This document shows, piece by piece, positions 1 through 7,928 of a DNA stretch of 64,000 bases; position 1 is the first letter of the stretch; the number at the start of each line of letters is the position of its first letter. The notes below the pieces were generated by a model that worked only from the letters and a program-made list of their open reading frames with translations, did no database searches and was not told where the DNA came from. The stretch lies in IMG/VR virus record IMGVR_UViG_3300028553_000944, positions 1 to 64,000 of that record; one strand, given 5' to 3'. The position numbers and the translations under genes were made by a program. The stretch comes from a virus.

Positions 1-1
1 G

Positions 2-142
2 GTTGAATTAGTGAAAACTATATTTGACGTTGCTACTGAAACCCGAGAGCAAGGGATAGCTAACTACATGGCGGATTTACAAGACTTATATTCTAAAAAA
101 GTATGGATGCTTAGAAGCATCCTAAAGACGGCAAGGGCATAA
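2..142 (+). CDS. Ferritin/Dps-like protein, C-terminal end only
   Basis: An open frame enters from the left edge and stops at 140-142, giving the last 46 residues of a protein. The peptide is one amphipathic helix with the pattern DVATETREQGIANYMADL followed by a WMLRS stretch near the end, which resembles the last helix of Dps-family ferritins (E..DQ.T...L.....D...W.L). Dps proteins oxidise iron and protect DNA. The ferroxidase residues lie outside the window, so this is only a resemblance. It ends 2 bp before the next gene, so the two are probably co-transcribed. Confidence 0.45.
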   Translation, partial: VELVKTIFDVATETREQGIANYMADLQDLYSKKVWMLRSILKTARA

Positions 143-144
143 CA

Positions 145-1170
145 ATGAGAAGCACAGAAATATTCAAAGAAAACATCAAAATCCTCAAGCCAGCGGTGAC
201 TAGAAAGGTCGCTGATAAAGATCCTGCTCGTGAAGCACTTCATTACACAATAACCCATCTTCTTAGAGAAATTCTTGACGAAGATTCAACTATCCCTGAC
301 CTTTCCGGCATTCGTCGCGGTCCATATGCTGATGCACTCGTCCAGAAGGTACACAAAGAATTTGCTATGCCGCATGATGTTAGATGGGAAAAACTAGAAA
401 AAGTAACCTGGGCAGATATCAAAAGTCGATCACCCAACTATGTAATCATTCAAGGCCAAGACGGCATGGGTGCAGTTAAGTGGAATGGTTCTAAATGGGA
501 AGCCATGTTGTCTAGTAAAGAGGGCATAACAAGAGATTCCGACGCTAGTATTAATACTTTGTTTAAAGAAATCAAAGAACGAATCGGCAAAATCACAGCC
601 CAATGGGGTGCGATCGGACAGGGTAGGCAGGCATATCGCGGGGCTTCTGATAATAGAACAGGAGAGGTAGACAAAAAACGTGCGCTGCGTAAGGGGCGCA
701 GAGAGGTCGTCGTCAACCCAAACACGCTAGATCCGAATGCAGGTTCAGCCCACAACACTGAAGTAATATTACGTAAACTGCGTCCTGTTTACCTGAGATA
801 TATAGAGCAATCAATCGCGGATGTTAAGGGTGTCGTCGGCATGGCATTAAAAAATGATGCTTACGATAAAGTGTCAAAAAAGATAGCAATCCTAAATGGT
901 TTACAGCAGGTAAAACAGGAATTACTCAGCGATCCAAATGATGTCCCCTCTAGAATAAAAGAAAGATTAAGACCTGCATTGTATTTGACAGCAAGTCATT
1001 ATTATCCAGAACAAACAGGTAATTTTGCTTTAGGCGTAGACAGATATAGTAGAAATCAGCCGACAAGCATGGGTGGTGTGAGCCAAGTGATCGCCGACAT
1101 CGCAGCCGGTGATCAAAAGAAACTGATTACTCTTATGAATTTCCTAAAACAATCATTGCTGCACCCATAA
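145..1170 (+). CDS. Putative head-packaged protein of unknown function
   Basis: 341 residues. The start ATG follows an AAGGGCA stretch and lies 2 bp after the previous stop. I do not recognise the fold. The N-terminus MRSTEIFKEN is a loose match to the [M]R..EFI.E leader shared by many proteins in this window, which looks like a T4 capsid-targeting peptide. The body is basic (RALRKGRREVVV near 175) and ends with a helical segment. It heads a plus-strand run of four genes with similar leaders and 8-11 bp spacers, so a structural or internal-head role is inferred. Confidence 0.6.
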   Translation: MRSTEIFKENIKILKPAVTRKVADKDPAREALHYTITHLLREILDEDSTIPDLSGIRRGPYADALVQKVHKEFAMPHDVRWEKLEKVTWADIKSRSPNYVIIQGQDGMGAVKWNGSKWEAMLSSKEGITRDSDASINTLFKEIKERIGKITAQWGAIGQGRQAYRGASDNRTGEVDKKRALRKGRREVVVNPNTLDPNAGSAHNTEVILRKLRPVYLRYIEQSIADVKGVVGMALKNDAYDKVSKKIAILNGLQQVKQELLSDPNDVPSRIKERLRPALYLTASHYYPEQTGNFALGVDRYSRNQPTSMGGVSQVIADIAAGDQKKLITLMNFLKQSLLHP

Positions 1171-1181
1171 GAAGGCTAGAC

Positions 1182-2186
1182 ATGAAACAATTATCAAGAA
1201 CTAACTTATCAGAAGCCAATCCAGGAGAGAAGATTCTCAAAGATCCTAAGATGGCAAAAATGCTGGCACTCGCCGTGAAGCACGATCACACTTTTCCTGG
1301 TCCTGCGCTAGCAAGATTGGGTCCTAAGCCAACCGACGAAGAGGTAGTCAAGCTATGGAGTGAACTGATCGATAGAACACTAGCTAACACTAACTACGGA
1401 GACTTGTCAAGAGACGGTAAGTTTGATAGTTGGCTAACAAAGTTATACGTCAATCACGCTAACGACTACGAAGACATCAACGGAGAAGGCGGGGATGCTT
1501 TGGGTTCTTGGAAAGCATTGAGTGTTCGCAACTTGCTTGACCCTGCGGATCAAGATTTTAATCGTTTCTCAACTATTACCCAACTACAAGGTGTTGTTCG
1601 TAAAGAAAAGTATCGTGAAGCATTAAGAAAAATTGCCAATGCTGAAAAGATAGCAGCTATGAAAAAGGATGCCAAGCAAGTCGTTCTTATTGATGATGAC
1701 AGATATTATGTTATTGTTCCGTTGAACTACGGCTCTTGCTATATCTTTAATAATGCTGAAGGTGCACAAGGGCAGTTCTGCACAGGAAGTAGTACTGGTC
1801 TAACTTGGTTCGAACGCTATTCAAGAGATGGACCTATCATCAGTATTATTGATAAAAATAACATGAACGATAATAACGGCAAGTGGCAGATGCACACTTC
1901 AACTGGTCAATTAAAGAATGCTGTACAAGATTATCGTGTAGGTGAAGAACAATTCGCTGATTTATTTCCTGGCTTGATGAAGAAAATCGCCGATGCACTA
2001 TCGTCACGTTCAGAAGAATTAAAGAACGCATCTGACCAAGCAGGGATCGCCCGAGGCGGGTGGAACATCCCTGCAGAAATTGAAAGAATCAAGCGTAATT
2101 ATCCAATTGCATACAACAGTAAGTCAGAGGGTGATGATGCTACTCCGGAACAGTTGGATGATTTATTCGGCCGTGATAGAGGATAA
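1182..2186 (+). CDS. Putative packaged protein, paralogue of the next gene
   Basis: 334 residues, start preceded by AAGGCTAG. The N-terminus MKQLSRTNLSEANPG has an L-S-E site fitting a gp21-type prohead protease cut. The middle (about 175-275) holds a domain also found in the following gene: a strand pair (YYVIVPL), a Gly/Cys turn ending in FCTGSS, then W-F-E-R-YSRDGP, a hydrophobic strand, and a K-WQMH-STGQ segment. Function unknown. The tandem pair probably arose by duplication followed by strong divergence outside this domain. Confidence 0.6.
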   Translation: MKQLSRTNLSEANPGEKILKDPKMAKMLALAVKHDHTFPGPALARLGPKPTDEEVVKLWSELIDRTLANTNYGDLSRDGKFDSWLTKLYVNHANDYEDINGEGGDALGSWKALSVRNLLDPADQDFNRFSTITQLQGVVRKEKYREALRKIANAEKIAAMKKDAKQVVLIDDDRYYVIVPLNYGSCYIFNNAEGAQGQFCTGSSTGLTWFERYSRDGPIISIIDKNNMNDNNGKWQMHTSTGQLKNAVQDYRVGEEQFADLFPGLMKKIADALSSRSEELKNASDQAGIARGGWNIPAEIERIKRNYPIAYNSKSEGDDATPEQLDDLFGRDRG

Positions 2187-2194
2187 TTCTAATC

Positions 2195-3559
2195 ATGCGG
2201 GCCCGGGAATTCCTGTTTGAGTATGATCGTAAGAAAACCGCTCAGACAATCTCTGGAAGTGAGAAAGCTGAAAAAGCTGTAATTGCCGACCGCGGTGATG
2301 TGGGTCCTCTTGATCAGGTGCGAAGCAGTCTGATAAGTCTTCGGATGGATAGACCCGTAACTATTCCAGGTGATCAAGATGCTTCATCTTCTGATTACCG
2401 AGAAAAGTCCGGCCCCCTCATCAAAGACCCTGCAGTCAGAGCGAGATTTCTAGAAGACTTGCTGAGTGTCATCGAAACAAAAGATCCTACTCCAAATAAA
2501 ATATATACCCCTTGGTTAGCAAGAATGTATGTCAGCGGTGATGTCAAGTTAGAAGACTTAAATCGTGGAAATATATTGGGCATCTACGATATTGGTAAAA
2601 GAAGACGTATGATTAGTCCAGAACACAATGACATCAACGTTTTCAAGTCTTATACCGACTTTGAAGAAACAATGCGTTTGGGCTATGATCTGGATGCCAT
2701 AGATAACACTGAGAAAAAAGTACAAGAAAAAGGTCAAGCATCTAAAGTCTTTGAAAACGGTGATGTACTTGTCGTTGTTCCACACGATGAAGCCGCTGCT
2801 TGCCGCTACGGTGCTGAAACACACTGGTGCACTGCTGCTACTAAAGGTGAGAACTACTTTAATCATTACAGTCGGCAAGGTAAGCTGTATATTATTATTC
2901 CAAAGAAGCCAGAGTATGACAAAGAGAAATACCAACTGCACTTCCCTACAGGTCAATTCATGGACGAGAATGATTCTGAGATATCTCTATATCATTTACT
3001 GACTAAAAGATTTCCAGAATTACTTGAATTCTTTTATAAGAATGAACCTGAAATAAAAGAATCAATAGAGTTCACACCTGATGAAGTGTTGCAAACGTAC
3101 ATTGATCAGATCGCAACGATTGCCCAAGAGAAGATGTGGGAAGTAATATTTGAATGGGAACAGAATGACGATTATTACTACGGTGAAATGCAAAAACAAT
3201 ATGGCGACGATGACGGTGAAATTGATTGGGATAAAGTTCAGAACGCCGGTGACGATTATATAAGGTGGAATGACGAGGCTCGCAGATTTAGTATTGGAAT
3301 GCAAGACGCAATTCGGCCTTCAGCAGAATATTTACAGAGGCATTTGTACCGTTTAGTAGATACTGAAGATTTTAGCAGTATGCTACCCTCTATTGCTGAT
3401 CTAACAGATGTTATTGCTGCAAACATAGAGAAGGAATTTCCTCCAAGACGAGAGAACGATGGTGGAATGGCAGACTTTGTTAAGAGAAACATCAGCATGA
3501 AAAGAGACGGTGGTACTTGGACGGCCAGTCGGTCGATATCTCGGCCGAGAAGATGGTGA
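2195..3559 (+). CDS. Putative packaged protein with WCTA-type domain
   Basis: 454 residues. The N-terminus MRAREFLFEYDRK closely matches the shared head-targeting leader, with an L-F-E cut site. Residues about 185-275 hold the domain shared with the preceding gene: DVLVVVPHDEAAACRYG, ETHWCTAAT, FNHYSRQGKLYIIIP and YQLHFPTGQ. The conserved Cys and Trp residues suggest a small compact fold, but I cannot name it. The C-terminal third is acidic and rich in Tyr/Asp. Same operon as its neighbours (8 bp spacer). Confidence 0.6.
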   Translation: MRAREFLFEYDRKKTAQTISGSEKAEKAVIADRGDVGPLDQVRSSLISLRMDRPVTIPGDQDASSSDYREKSGPLIKDPAVRARFLEDLLSVIETKDPTPNKIYTPWLARMYVSGDVKLEDLNRGNILGIYDIGKRRRMISPEHNDINVFKSYTDFEETMRLGYDLDAIDNTEKKVQEKGQASKVFENGDVLVVVPHDEAAACRYGAETHWCTAATKGENYFNHYSRQGKLYIIIPKKPEYDKEKYQLHFPTGQFMDENDSEISLYHLLTKRFPELLEFFYKNEPEIKESIEFTPDEVLQTYIDQIATIAQEKMWEVIFEWEQNDDYYYGEMQKQYGDDDGEIDWDKVQNAGDDYIRWNDEARRFSIGMQDAIRPSAEYLQRHLYRLVDTEDFSSMLPSIADLTDVIAANIEKEFPPRRENDGGMADFVKRNISMKRDGGTWTASRSISRPRRW

Positions 3560-3563
3560 AATT

Positions 3564-4922
3564 ATGAGATCATTTGAATTTATAACTGAATACAGGTCCG
3601 TAGAAGTGGGTAGAGTGCTTGATCTCACCCTCACTAAGAACTATCCAGATTATTCTGTTCTCAACGGTAAGATACTTGATGTTTCTCCTAAAGGGAAATA
3701 CAAGATAAAGATCGTTGCTGCTGAAGTAATTCCTGGAAGGAAGACAGCAGTAAAAGTCGGGGATACCGTCGCCATCGACTCATACTTCCTCAAGCAGGCA
3801 TTGAAAGAATCAGTATTAGAAGAAGACTGGAAGAAAACATTAGGTGCTATCGGTGTCGCCGGTGCTTTGGCTGCCGGCGGACCGAACACGATGCAACCTA
3901 AGACTGCTCCCGAAGTTAGACCTAAGCCGGCAGTAGCTTCTACTGTTGCTCCCGCTGAAAACCCTGACGTAAGCATATTAGCACAGACCATGTGGGGTGA
4001 AGCTCGCAGTCATGGCGCTATCGGGATGCTAGCTATAGGGAACGTCATCAAGAACCGCGCCGAAGCAAATATGAAAAGGTTTGGTTATGGCATTCGCGGT
4101 GTCGCGCTCAAACCAAAGCAGTTCAGTTGCTGGAATGAGGGTGATCCTAATAGAGATCGTATTAAAGAAATGTTGCAGTATGATAGACTGATTAATCTTA
4201 GACAATCTCCAGATGGCACTCCCTTTGATGAATGGTTTGCTGAGTTTAAAAATTCCGGGGATTACATGGATTACGAAGCTTGGTTGTTAGCTAAAGACCT
4301 TGCAAGAAAGATCATAGCTGGTAGAGCGTCCGATCCTACTAACGGTGCAGTGTACTATCATACTACAGATGTCGATCCGGCATGGAATGCCAATCTTGAT
4401 CATGTAGCAACTGTTGGCAATCACCTATTTTACACATTATCGGAAAACTTGTCAGAGTACAAAGTAGACAACGTAGAAGGTTTGGGTTCAGTTCCTTATA
4501 ATCAAAATGTTGATTATTTTGGCTTGCGTGTTCTGATGAAGCCTAGCACATTCTTGAATCTAGCTTTACCACTTAATGAACCTAGAAGCGTAGAGTATAT
4601 CGTGCAACACCTGAAAAATGGCGGAGCATTGGGCGCACCTTTTCTAGATGTCAAAATCCCTGCTGACTGGGAAGAAGATGACTTTACTCATCCCGCTAGC
4701 ATCTCCGGGCACGAAGGACGCAACCGTATGCTAGCCATTCAAAAACTAGAAGGTGACGACCCTGTAGAAGTTCATCTACTGCTTAAAAACGGTTGGAGAG
4801 CTAGGAACCTGACACCCGACATGATCAAAGAGATGCAAAACGGGATGATGAATCAATCCCTTAATAGATACGTGACGGGCCCTCTGTTTTCTGTTATCGC
4901 TAAGAAGATCGCTAAGAACTAG
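3564..4922 (+). CDS. SleB-type cell-wall hydrolase fused to an HEGR domain, putatively packaged
   Basis: 452 residues; the ATG at 3564 is chosen because it gives the leader MRSFEFITEYRS (I-T-E cut site). Domains: a small beta-rich part (11-75), a hydrophobic Ala/Gly stretch (93-107), a Pro/Ala linker, then a SleB/Hydrolase_2 domain (about 134-290) with the WGEAR motif at 144-148 (putative catalytic Glu146) and the GAVYYHTTDVDPAW region. The C-terminal 150 residues contain HEGRNR (383-388), typical of ParB-like/HEGRHR domains. The enzyme should cut peptidoglycan. With a head-targeting leader it may be delivered with DNA, or act as a virion hydrolase. Confidence 0.75.
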   Translation: MRSFEFITEYRSVEVGRVLDLTLTKNYPDYSVLNGKILDVSPKGKYKIKIVAAEVIPGRKTAVKVGDTVAIDSYFLKQALKESVLEEDWKKTLGAIGVAGALAAGGPNTMQPKTAPEVRPKPAVASTVAPAENPDVSILAQTMWGEARSHGAIGMLAIGNVIKNRAEANMKRFGYGIRGVALKPKQFSCWNEGDPNRDRIKEMLQYDRLINLRQSPDGTPFDEWFAEFKNSGDYMDYEAWLLAKDLARKIIAGRASDPTNGAVYYHTTDVDPAWNANLDHVATVGNHLFYTLSENLSEYKVDNVEGLGSVPYNQNVDYFGLRVLMKPSTFLNLALPLNEPRSVEYIVQHLKNGGALGAPFLDVKIPADWEEDDFTHPASISGHEGRNRMLAIQKLEGDDPVEVHLLLKNGWRARNLTPDMIKEMQNGMMNQSLNRYVTGPLFSVIAKKIAKN

Positions 4923-4989
4923 CTAAGAAGATGAATTCATTGAAGAATTCGCTCACGAAAGATCGCTAAGGAAGTTCCATTCGTGGCCT

Positions 4990-5859
4990 TTACGGGTTAT
5001 TTACACCTTTGATAACCCAAAAATCTGCGCTCATTCTAGTGTTCTGTATTACCTGATACGGCATATAGAAGTATCCTCTATCGCCCCAATTGGTTCCCCA
5101 GCTATTTTTGACAATGAAGTGTTGAGTAGAATTGTTGTATCCTACTAGAAGCACCGCGTGACCCCCTAGGACTCTCTCCGAGCGGGTATTAGGATAGGGC
5201 ATGACAGCAGTAGTACGCGACCAGTTGCCGCTCATGAAGCTGCTGTAAACAGTGAATCCGACAATAACCGGATACCCGTTCGATAGTGCATCAATGCAGG
5301 CGTTGAAGTTAGCAGCACGTTCATACCGCGTGACCTTGCGCTTTGACGCATCCATGACAGCAGGACGAGAAGGAGCTGACCTAAACTTGGATATGTTATA
5401 GGGCCATAAGTTTTCTAATGGTGCGCCCCATCGGTTTGTAGCTTTGATTCCATCTCTGATGTATGCCCCGCTATCGTAGTGGACAGTGCCAATCAGCAGG
5501 CGTTCGTAGTAGTAGATGAACAACCTGCTAACTTCGTTCACGATTTTGTTTTTCTTGTTGATCAATTCAATCGCGCTGGCAACAGCCTGTCCCGTGCAGC
5601 TACCCAAGCTACCCTGATCTTCTACGGGTGTTGCAAATTCTCTCAAATCAACGGTAGACGGTGTTTTGGCAGTGGTTGGTCGATAGAGGTAATCTCTACT
5701 GTCAGGCTTGTCACGAACCCAATGAAATTTATCAATGTCAATCGGTAATTTAGCCGGCTTAAGCACGATGGGAATACGATGTAGTCCTGGATCTTGTGTC
5801 TCGTCGACCACAGCGAATGGGTATTTCATGCCTGCTCCGATTTGTATTGGGGTTGCCAT
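4990..5859 (-). CDS. Papain-like C1 cysteine peptidase
   Basis: 289 residues. All C1A landmarks are visible: oxyanion-hole Gln82 in VEDQGSLGSC, nucleophile Cys88, His234 in GGHAVLLVGY and Asn252 in VKNSWGTNWGDRGYF. There is no signal peptide. The N-terminus MATPIQIGAGMKYPF shares the PIQIGAG pattern with the two LamG proteins upstream in the same operon, suggesting a common anchoring segment. Placed last in the tail-fibre operon, it may be a virion-borne protease that degrades host surface proteins, or a processing enzyme for fibre proteins. The active site is intact, so it is likely catalytic. Confidence 0.88.
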   Translation of the reverse strand: MATPIQIGAGMKYPFAVVDETQDPGLHRIPIVLKPAKLPIDIDKFHWVRDKPDSRDYLYRPTTAKTPSTVDLREFATPVEDQGSLGSCTGQAVASAIELINKKNKIVNEVSRLFIYYYERLLIGTVHYDSGAYIRDGIKATNRWGAPLENLWPYNISKFRSAPSRPAVMDASKRKVTRYERAANFNACIDALSNGYPVIVGFTVYSSFMSGNWSRTTAVMPYPNTRSERVLGGHAVLLVGYNNSTQHFIVKNSWGTNWGDRGYFYMPYQVIQNTRMSADFWVIKGVNNP

Positions 5860-5860
5860 A

Positions 5861-6613
5861 TTATACTCCGTAGCGTGATCTAGTGATTGTGAAGTTTTGA
5901 TTCAACTCTGAAGGACTCAATGCACGATTGTAGATCAGCACCTGGCCTATGTTGCCTCGTAGATAATTTCCAAATCCTGAAAAGTCCAAGCCAATCAGGA
6001 TGTCTGCATTGTTGCCTAGATATGTTCCTATCGAGTCTGTGGCCTGTAGCACACCGTTGTACCAAATGTTGCGAGTGGCGCCGTCCCACTGACTCACCAC
6101 ATTCATCCAGTTAGTAGTCGGACTACTAGGTGTCCAAGAATTGCTAATCAGTGGTTCGGGTTCTCCGGGGTTATTAAACCACCCAACAGCCAAATAACCA
6201 GTGTTGGTTGCTACGAAAGTATTTAAGCCATCGTAAGTAGGTACGCTGCCTATCTGTGCTATGGTATGATTGGTATCGCCGCCGGGCCAGTCTGTGGGAA
6301 ATTGTACCCATGTACTGACTGTGTACGGAGTGCCGCCGGTTGGTATGTTTGTGCCGGAAGTTTTGCTAAAGTAGCCGGTGGCTCCAGTTGTGAAATAACC
6401 ACCACCTGAACTGGTATAAGAGATATCACCCGAGTTTTGCATTGAAACATCATTGCCATTGCCGCTTAGGTCATACCAGGTTGTGCCCGATCCTGGGTAA
6501 CTGGCCACAGCAGCAGCGTCTAGATATAGTTGTAGTCCTGACTGTACAATTGGTGTAGCACCAATTGAAATGCCGCCGCCTATGTTAATTCCTAGTCCTA
6601 CTGTTAATGACAT
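5861..6613 (-). CDS. LamG/concanavalin-like lectin protein, tail accessory
   Basis: 250 residues. The N-terminus has repeating Gly-Ile units (VGLGINIGGGISIGATP). The rest reads as a LamG-like jelly roll: QLYLDA, TWYDLSGNGND, YTVSTWVQF, WYNGVLQ, and IGQVLIYNRALSPSEL near the end, the common closing motif of phage LamG proteins. Such domains bind carbohydrate and are usually found on tail fibres or capsid decorations. It lies 1 bp from the protease gene and 15 bp from another LamG gene. Start is preceded by an AGAGGAAGAAA stretch. Confidence 0.8.
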   Translation of the reverse strand: MSLTVGLGINIGGGISIGATPIVQSGLQLYLDAAAVASYPGSGTTWYDLSGNGNDVSMQNSGDISYTSSGGGYFTTGATGYFSKTSGTNIPTGGTPYTVSTWVQFPTDWPGGDTNHTIAQIGSVPTYDGLNTFVATNTGYLAVGWFNNPGEPEPLISNSWTPSSPTTNWMNVVSQWDGATRNIWYNGVLQATDSIGTYLGNNADILIGLDFSGFGNYLRGNIGQVLIYNRALSPSELNQNFTITRSRYGV

Positions 6614-6628
6614 GATATTTCTTCCTCT

Positions 6629-7381
6629 TTAGAATGGATTGTCAGTGCTTGTTGCTACAGAATTAACATTGGTAACAGTAAACGCATTCGTTGACGCATC
6701 TAAGAAGTAATCGGGAGAAGCGGTGTTCAATAACAGTTGAGTCTGTCCTGGAGTGATTGCTGAAATATTTGTACCACTACTTTGAGTAACCGTTAACGGT
6801 GCTGTCGGTACTGTGAAATTACCAGTATAAACTGCAACGCCCTTAACCACACGTAAGTTTGATAGGTTACCCTTGAAGCGTGAGGCATTGTCTCCAACGG
6901 TAAAGCTACCAATTAAAGTAGCTGCTCCAGATGCGGCCATCGCCCCGGGGTTTCCAGTTACTGCACTATTCCCGTTAACATATAAAGTTACCGCATTGGA
7001 TCCGTTGTAGACCATAGCTACGTGGTACCAGTTGTTTAGAGAAAAGGAAGCAGAAGTCTGTAGGAATCCACCGCTACTCTGTGCAATTCCAAATCTACTA
7101 CCGCTGTAAAACATTCCCAAAAATCTAGAGATAGAATCTTGATTGTAAATCCCATAGGTTGCGCCGAAGTCGACGACACTAGTTGGATATGCAAAACATT
7201 CTACTGTCCAAGCACCGGCGTTCTGATCAAATGCTGAATTATTGGGAATAGAGAGATAGTTAGTACGGTTGAAAAGTAGACTACCTTCTTCCGCGGGGGG
7301 CGGTGGAGGAGGCGGTGCTGCTACCAGCGTGATTCCAGCTCCTATTTGTATTCCTGGTCCTAAGATGATTGGTGATGACAT
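6629..7381 (-). CDS. LamG-like lectin protein, tail accessory
   Basis: 250 residues. N-terminus MSSPIILGPGIQIGAGITL, then a seven-proline linker, then a LamG domain (from about residue 33) with NRTNYLSIPNNSAF, WTVECFAYPTS, NNWYHVAMVYNG and LSNLRVVKGVAVYTGNF. This is the LamG type common on marine phage tails. First gene of a three-gene set that shares the Ile-Gly-Gly N-terminal pattern; a late-type promoter lies 22 bp upstream and an AAGGAG ribosome site precedes the ATG. Confidence 0.8.
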   Translation of the reverse strand: MSSPIILGPGIQIGAGITLVAAPPPPPPPAEEGSLLFNRTNYLSIPNNSAFDQNAGAWTVECFAYPTSVVDFGATYGIYNQDSISRFLGMFYSGSRFGIAQSSGGFLQTSASFSLNNWYHVAMVYNGSNAVTLYVNGNSAVTGNPGAMAASGAATLIGSFTVGDNASRFKGNLSNLRVVKGVAVYTGNFTVPTAPLTVTQSSGTNISAITPGQTQLLLNTASPDYFLDASTNAFTVTNVNSVATSTDNPF

Positions 7382-7403
7382 GATATTTCTCCTTGTTTAA
7401 TTC

Positions 7404-7411
7404 TATTTATC
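7404..7411 (-). promoter_or_regulatory. Late-type promoter GATAAATA
   Basis: GATAAATA on the minus strand, followed by an AT-rich leader and AAGGAG 8 bp before the ATG of the LamG gene at 7381. It fits the T4 late promoter (TATAAATA) with one change and probably drives 7381-4990. Confidence 0.55.
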
Positions 7412-7454
7412 TTATTAAGTGTGAATCTATTATATAGTATTTTTGGTTCATCGA

Positions 7455-7928
7455 TTAACCAATGCGCCAATTGGTGCCATCGCTCCAGATCGGTACAGTA
7501 TTAGAGCCGCCGCCGCCCACTATTGCGCCAAAATTATCGGCTGCTACTAAGTTTGCGTTATTGATGAACGCTCGTTGTCCTACTGGTGTTATTGCTGGTA
7601 GAGCAGAAAATTCAACTACTGTGCTCCTGAATGTAGTCGCAGTAACTACATTGGCGCCGCTTATGTTGCCTGTTACTGCAAGTGAGATTAGTGTACCTAC
7701 ACTCGTGATGTTTGGTTGTGCAGAGTTGACTACTGCTTGAGCAAGGTTAGCTTGGGCAGCTTGAACAAAGTTTAAACCCCCTGCCCCGCTTAGGATAAGA
7801 TTACCGATGATCTGTAAGTTTGCTTTATAGGTGACATTTGCTGTCACATCTACTACAGGCACGATAGATGTGTAGGATAGATTTGCACCTATGTTAGTTA
7901 AACTCGTAATCTTAATGTTATCAATCAT
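7455..7928 (-). CDS. Short tail-fibre-like protein
   Basis: 157 residues. It carries one copy of the AQPNITSVGTLISL..TGNISGANV unit that is repeated in the large fibre gene just upstream, so the two are related. The C-terminal part (FINNANLVAADNFGAIVGGG...PIWSDGTNWRIG) resembles a small tip domain common at the end of phage fibres and hinge proteins. Probably a second fibre segment or a fibre-tip variant. Spacer to the upstream gene is 19 bp. Confidence 0.7.
   Translation of the reverse strand: MIDNIKITSLTNIGANLSYTSIVPVVDVTANVTYKANLQIIGNLILSGAGGLNFVQAAQANLAQAVVNSAQPNITSVGTLISLAVTGNISGANVVTATTFRSTVVEFSALPAITPVGQRAFINNANLVAADNFGAIVGGGGSNTVPIWSDGTNWRIG

Noticed and set aside
4923-4989. Terminator between the convergent operons
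   Set aside because: GAATTC...GAATTC can form a short stem but there is no GC-rich stem or T-run. The gap also holds what may be a decayed coding end without a start. No supportable feature.
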